The position numbers were made by a program, and so were the translations under genes. DNA of 64,000 bases from Lacustribacter sp964460315 (GTDB lineage: Bacteria; Pseudomonadota; Gammaproteobacteria; Burkholderiales; Burkholderiaceae_A): the NCBI GenBank assembly GCA_964460315.1, contig CAYWPQ010000002.1:49334-113333 (forward strand), in the 5' to 3' direction. The notes under the pieces were generated by a model that saw nothing but the letters and a program-made list of their open reading frames with translations, made no database searches and was not told where the DNA came from. Positions 62,389 through 64,000 of the stretch are shown here, piece after piece. The first letter of the stretch is position 1. The number at the start of each line of letters is the position of its first letter.

Positions 62389-63039
62389 ATGACCTATTCC
62401 GTGAAGGAAATCTTCTACACCCTTCAGGGCGAGGGTTGTCATGCGGGCCGCCCAGCCGTGTTTTGCCGGTTTGCAGGCTGCAACCTGTGGTCGGGCCGAG
62501 AAGCCGACCGGGCGTCGGCCGTATGCCAATTTTGTGACACGGATTTTGTTGGGGTGGATGGCCAGGGCGGCGGCCGCTTCGATGATGCAGAAAGCCTTGC
62601 GCAGGCTGTTTCTGGCTATTGGCCAAAGCTTCAGCCCCAAGGCACGGGCAACAGGAAACCTCTGGTGGTGCTCACTGGCGGAGAACCCTTGTTGCAGCTT
62701 GATGCGTCTCTGATTGATGCTCTGCATCGCCAAGGGTTTGAAATTGCCGTGGAGACCAACGGAACGATATCGGCCCCCCAAGGCATTGATTGGCTCTGTG
62801 TAAGCCCCAAAGCAGGCGCCGAGTTGCAGCAACGCTCGGGCCATGAACTGAAGGTGGTTTATCCCCAGCCTGGACTTGATTTTCAGGCGTTGGCCAGCCT
62901 TGATTTTCAGCATTTTCGTATCCAGCCCATGGACGGGCCGCTGATCAGAGACAATACACAGCGAGCCGTCGATTTCTGTCTTCAAAACCCTCGATGGTCG
63001 CTCAGTCTGCAAACCCATAAAGCCTTGGGCATCCGATGA
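62389..63039 (+). CDS. queE: QueE, 7-carboxy-7-deazaguanine synthase
   Basis: A 216-residue radical-SAM enzyme of the queuosine pathway. The cluster cysteines C31, C46 and C49 (C-x14-C-x2-C) match the variant cluster loop of known QueE proteins rather than the usual C-x3-C-x2-C. EIFYTLQGEG and VLTGGEPLLQ are also present. It converts carboxytetrahydropterin, the QueD product, to CDG. It overlaps queD by four bases. Confidence 0.94.
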   Translation: MTYSVKEIFYTLQGEGCHAGRPAVFCRFAGCNLWSGREADRASAVCQFCDTDFVGVDGQGGGRFDDAESLAQAVSGYWPKLQPQGTGNRKPLVVLTGGEPLLQLDASLIDALHRQGFEIAVETNGTISAPQGIDWLCVSPKAGAELQQRSGHELKVVYPQPGLDFQALASLDFQHFRIQPMDGPLIRDNTQRAVDFCLQNPRWSLSLQTHKALGIR

Positions 63040-63398
63040 AATTTGAACTTAGCCAGCGGTTTTACTTTGAGGCCGCCCACACCCTTTCGCGCACGATCGA
63101 CGCCGAGCCCAGCGCGCGCATCCACGGACACACCTACTACGCCACGGTCACCTTAACGGGTACGCCCGACCCGTCCACAGGCATGCTGCTGGATTTGGCT
63201 TTCTTGCGCCGAGAAATTGATGGCCTGCGCGAAACACTGGACCATCGGTTTCTGAATGAACTCGATGGCCTTGGCCCCGTGACACTTGAGAATCTTGCCG
63301 CCTACATCCATCAGGCGCTGATCAAAACGATTCCGAATATTGTTTCGGTCACGGTGGAGAGGCCGGCAAGCGGGGACGCTTGCACCCTGCGCTTCTAA
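63036..63398 (+). CDS. queD: QueD-like 6-carboxytetrahydropterin synthase
   Basis: A 120-residue protein of the PTPS/QueD family. Zinc ligands are His15 in FEAAH and His30/His32 in HGH. The catalytic cysteine, four residues before HGH in E. coli QueD (Cys27), is Ser26 here (EPSARIHGH), with Glu24 nearby. The queE-queD overlap argues for function in queuosine synthesis. A different catalytic residue, or altered activity, is possible. Confidence 0.9.
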   Translation: MKFELSQRFYFEAAHTLSRTIDAEPSARIHGHTYYATVTLTGTPDPSTGMLLDLAFLRREIDGLRETLDHRFLNELDGLGPVTLENLAAYIHQALIKTIPNIVSVTVERPASGDACTLRF

Positions 63399-63410
63399 CC
63401 GACAACACCC

Positions 63411-63926
63411 TTAGTGTTTGTGTGACCCGTGCCCGTGTTCGCCATGATGGCCGCGGGATGACGGTTTTTCAACGGGCACAGTGATATTGATTTCACCAGC
63501 CTGCTTGAAGATCAGTGTCATCGGAATCTTTTCTCCAGCTTTCAGCGGCTGTTTAAGATTCATCAGCATTAGGTGAAAACCGTCTTTGCTACCTTTATCA
63601 AGTGAGGTTTTGCCGTTTGCTGGAATCATAATCGCGGGAATTTCCCGCATACGCATGGTGTTGTTGCTCATCTCCATTTTGTGCACCTCTACCGAACCGG
63701 CCACCGCTGAGCGGCCACCGATGAGTTCGTCGGCTTTGCTGCCTTTGTTGGAAATTTCATGAATGAAGACGGCACCATGGGGTTGGCCAGGTGCTGTGCT
63801 TGTGGCGTATGGCTTTTCAATCTCGATGGTCTTTGACTTGTTGTCAGAGGCAGAAACGGCAGAGTGCAGGCCCAGCAGCATCGCAAGAGTGACCGCCGCG
63901 GATTGTTTGATCAGGAGTGTTGTCAT
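63411..63926 (-). CDS. PCu(A)C-type periplasmic copper chaperone
   Basis: A 171-residue protein with a signal peptide (about residues 1-26) and the PCuAC domain. The copper motif H-x10-M ... H-x-M is present as His82, Met93, His118 and Met120. A C-terminal His/Gly-rich tail (SSRGHHGEHGHGSHKH) may also bind metal. Such proteins deliver Cu(I) to cytochrome oxidase CuA or cbb3 sites. It converges with queD. Confidence 0.93.
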   Translation of the reverse strand: MTTLLIKQSAAVTLAMLLGLHSAVSASDNKSKTIEIEKPYATSTAPGQPHGAVFIHEISNKGSKADELIGGRSAVAGSVEVHKMEMSNNTMRMREIPAIMIPANGKTSLDKGSKDGFHLMLMNLKQPLKAGEKIPMTLIFKQAGEINITVPVEKPSSRGHHGEHGHGSHKH

Positions 63927-64000
63927 CGAGAGTTTCCTTTATGAAGTCAAGAAAGTGTGTGTGAGAAGCTTAATGGCATTGAACAGGCAGGCGCCAGAGA

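Overview
The window is a gene-dense, GC-rich chromosomal segment of a betaproteobacterium, most probably Burkholderiales. The evidence is the set of familiar neighbourhoods: lptCAB-rpoN-hpf-ptsN-hprK-rapZ, mlaFEDACB followed by ibaG-murA-hisG, a his-tat-petABC-sspAB string, prfA-prmC-grxD, and phoBR beside a 1346-residue flavin/iron-sulfur oxidoreductase. I see no insertion sequence, prophage, CRISPR array, rRNA operon or plasmid function. No stretch above about 300 bases lacks a gene. Many genes overlap by 1 to 35 bases, and convergent pairs often overlap at their tails.

Region by region. 1-5.7 kb: the start of ftsY (leaving the window on the left), an M16 peptidase pair, rsmD, coaD, a YfhL-type ferredoxin and ychF. 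5.7-10.9 kb (minus strand): TPR protein, lolB, ispE, tRNA-Gln, prs, rplY, pth. 10.9-12.8 kb: mutM and mutY. 12.8-20.5 kb (minus): kdsD, kdsC, lptC, lptA, lptB, rpoN, hpf, ptsN, hprK, rapZ, covering Kdo and LPS export plus nitrogen-PTS and sigma-54 control. 20.6-26.9 kb (plus): the Mla phospholipid transport operon, an orphan ABC ATPase, ibaG and murA. 26.9-33.7 kb: nine histidine genes, with hisC inverted inside the cluster. 33.7-41.1 kb: HIT protein, tatABC, a membrane-anchored HtrA protease (minus), cytochrome bc1 (petABC), sspAB and tRNA-Thr. 41.2-42.6 kb: two diheme cytochromes c. 42.6-48.6 kb (minus): grxD, prmC, prfA, hemA, an orphan response regulator and ilvA. 48.7-54.9 kb: the fused flavin/Fe-S oxidoreductase, then phoR and phoB. 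55-57.8 kb: a DUF971 protein, ubiE, a Tim44-like protein and a UbiJ-like protein. 57.8-61.8 kb (minus): eight genes for small or membrane proteins of poorly known function around a RidA-family protein. 61.8-64 kb: an exported RidA-like protein, queE, queD and a PCu(A)C copper chaperone.

Most of the window is housekeeping, and I found no convincing large undescribed system. The points most worth a second look are: four PhoB half-sites at exact 11-base spacing between phoB and the DUF971 gene; the inverted hisC with only 34 bases to hisB; an ABC ATPase lacking its usual permease; two RidA-family proteins that both lack the family arginine, one of them exported and leading the queuosine genes; a QueD-like protein without the catalytic cysteine; and the minus-strand cluster at 57.8-61.8 kb, which contains three genes of 40 to 52 codons.
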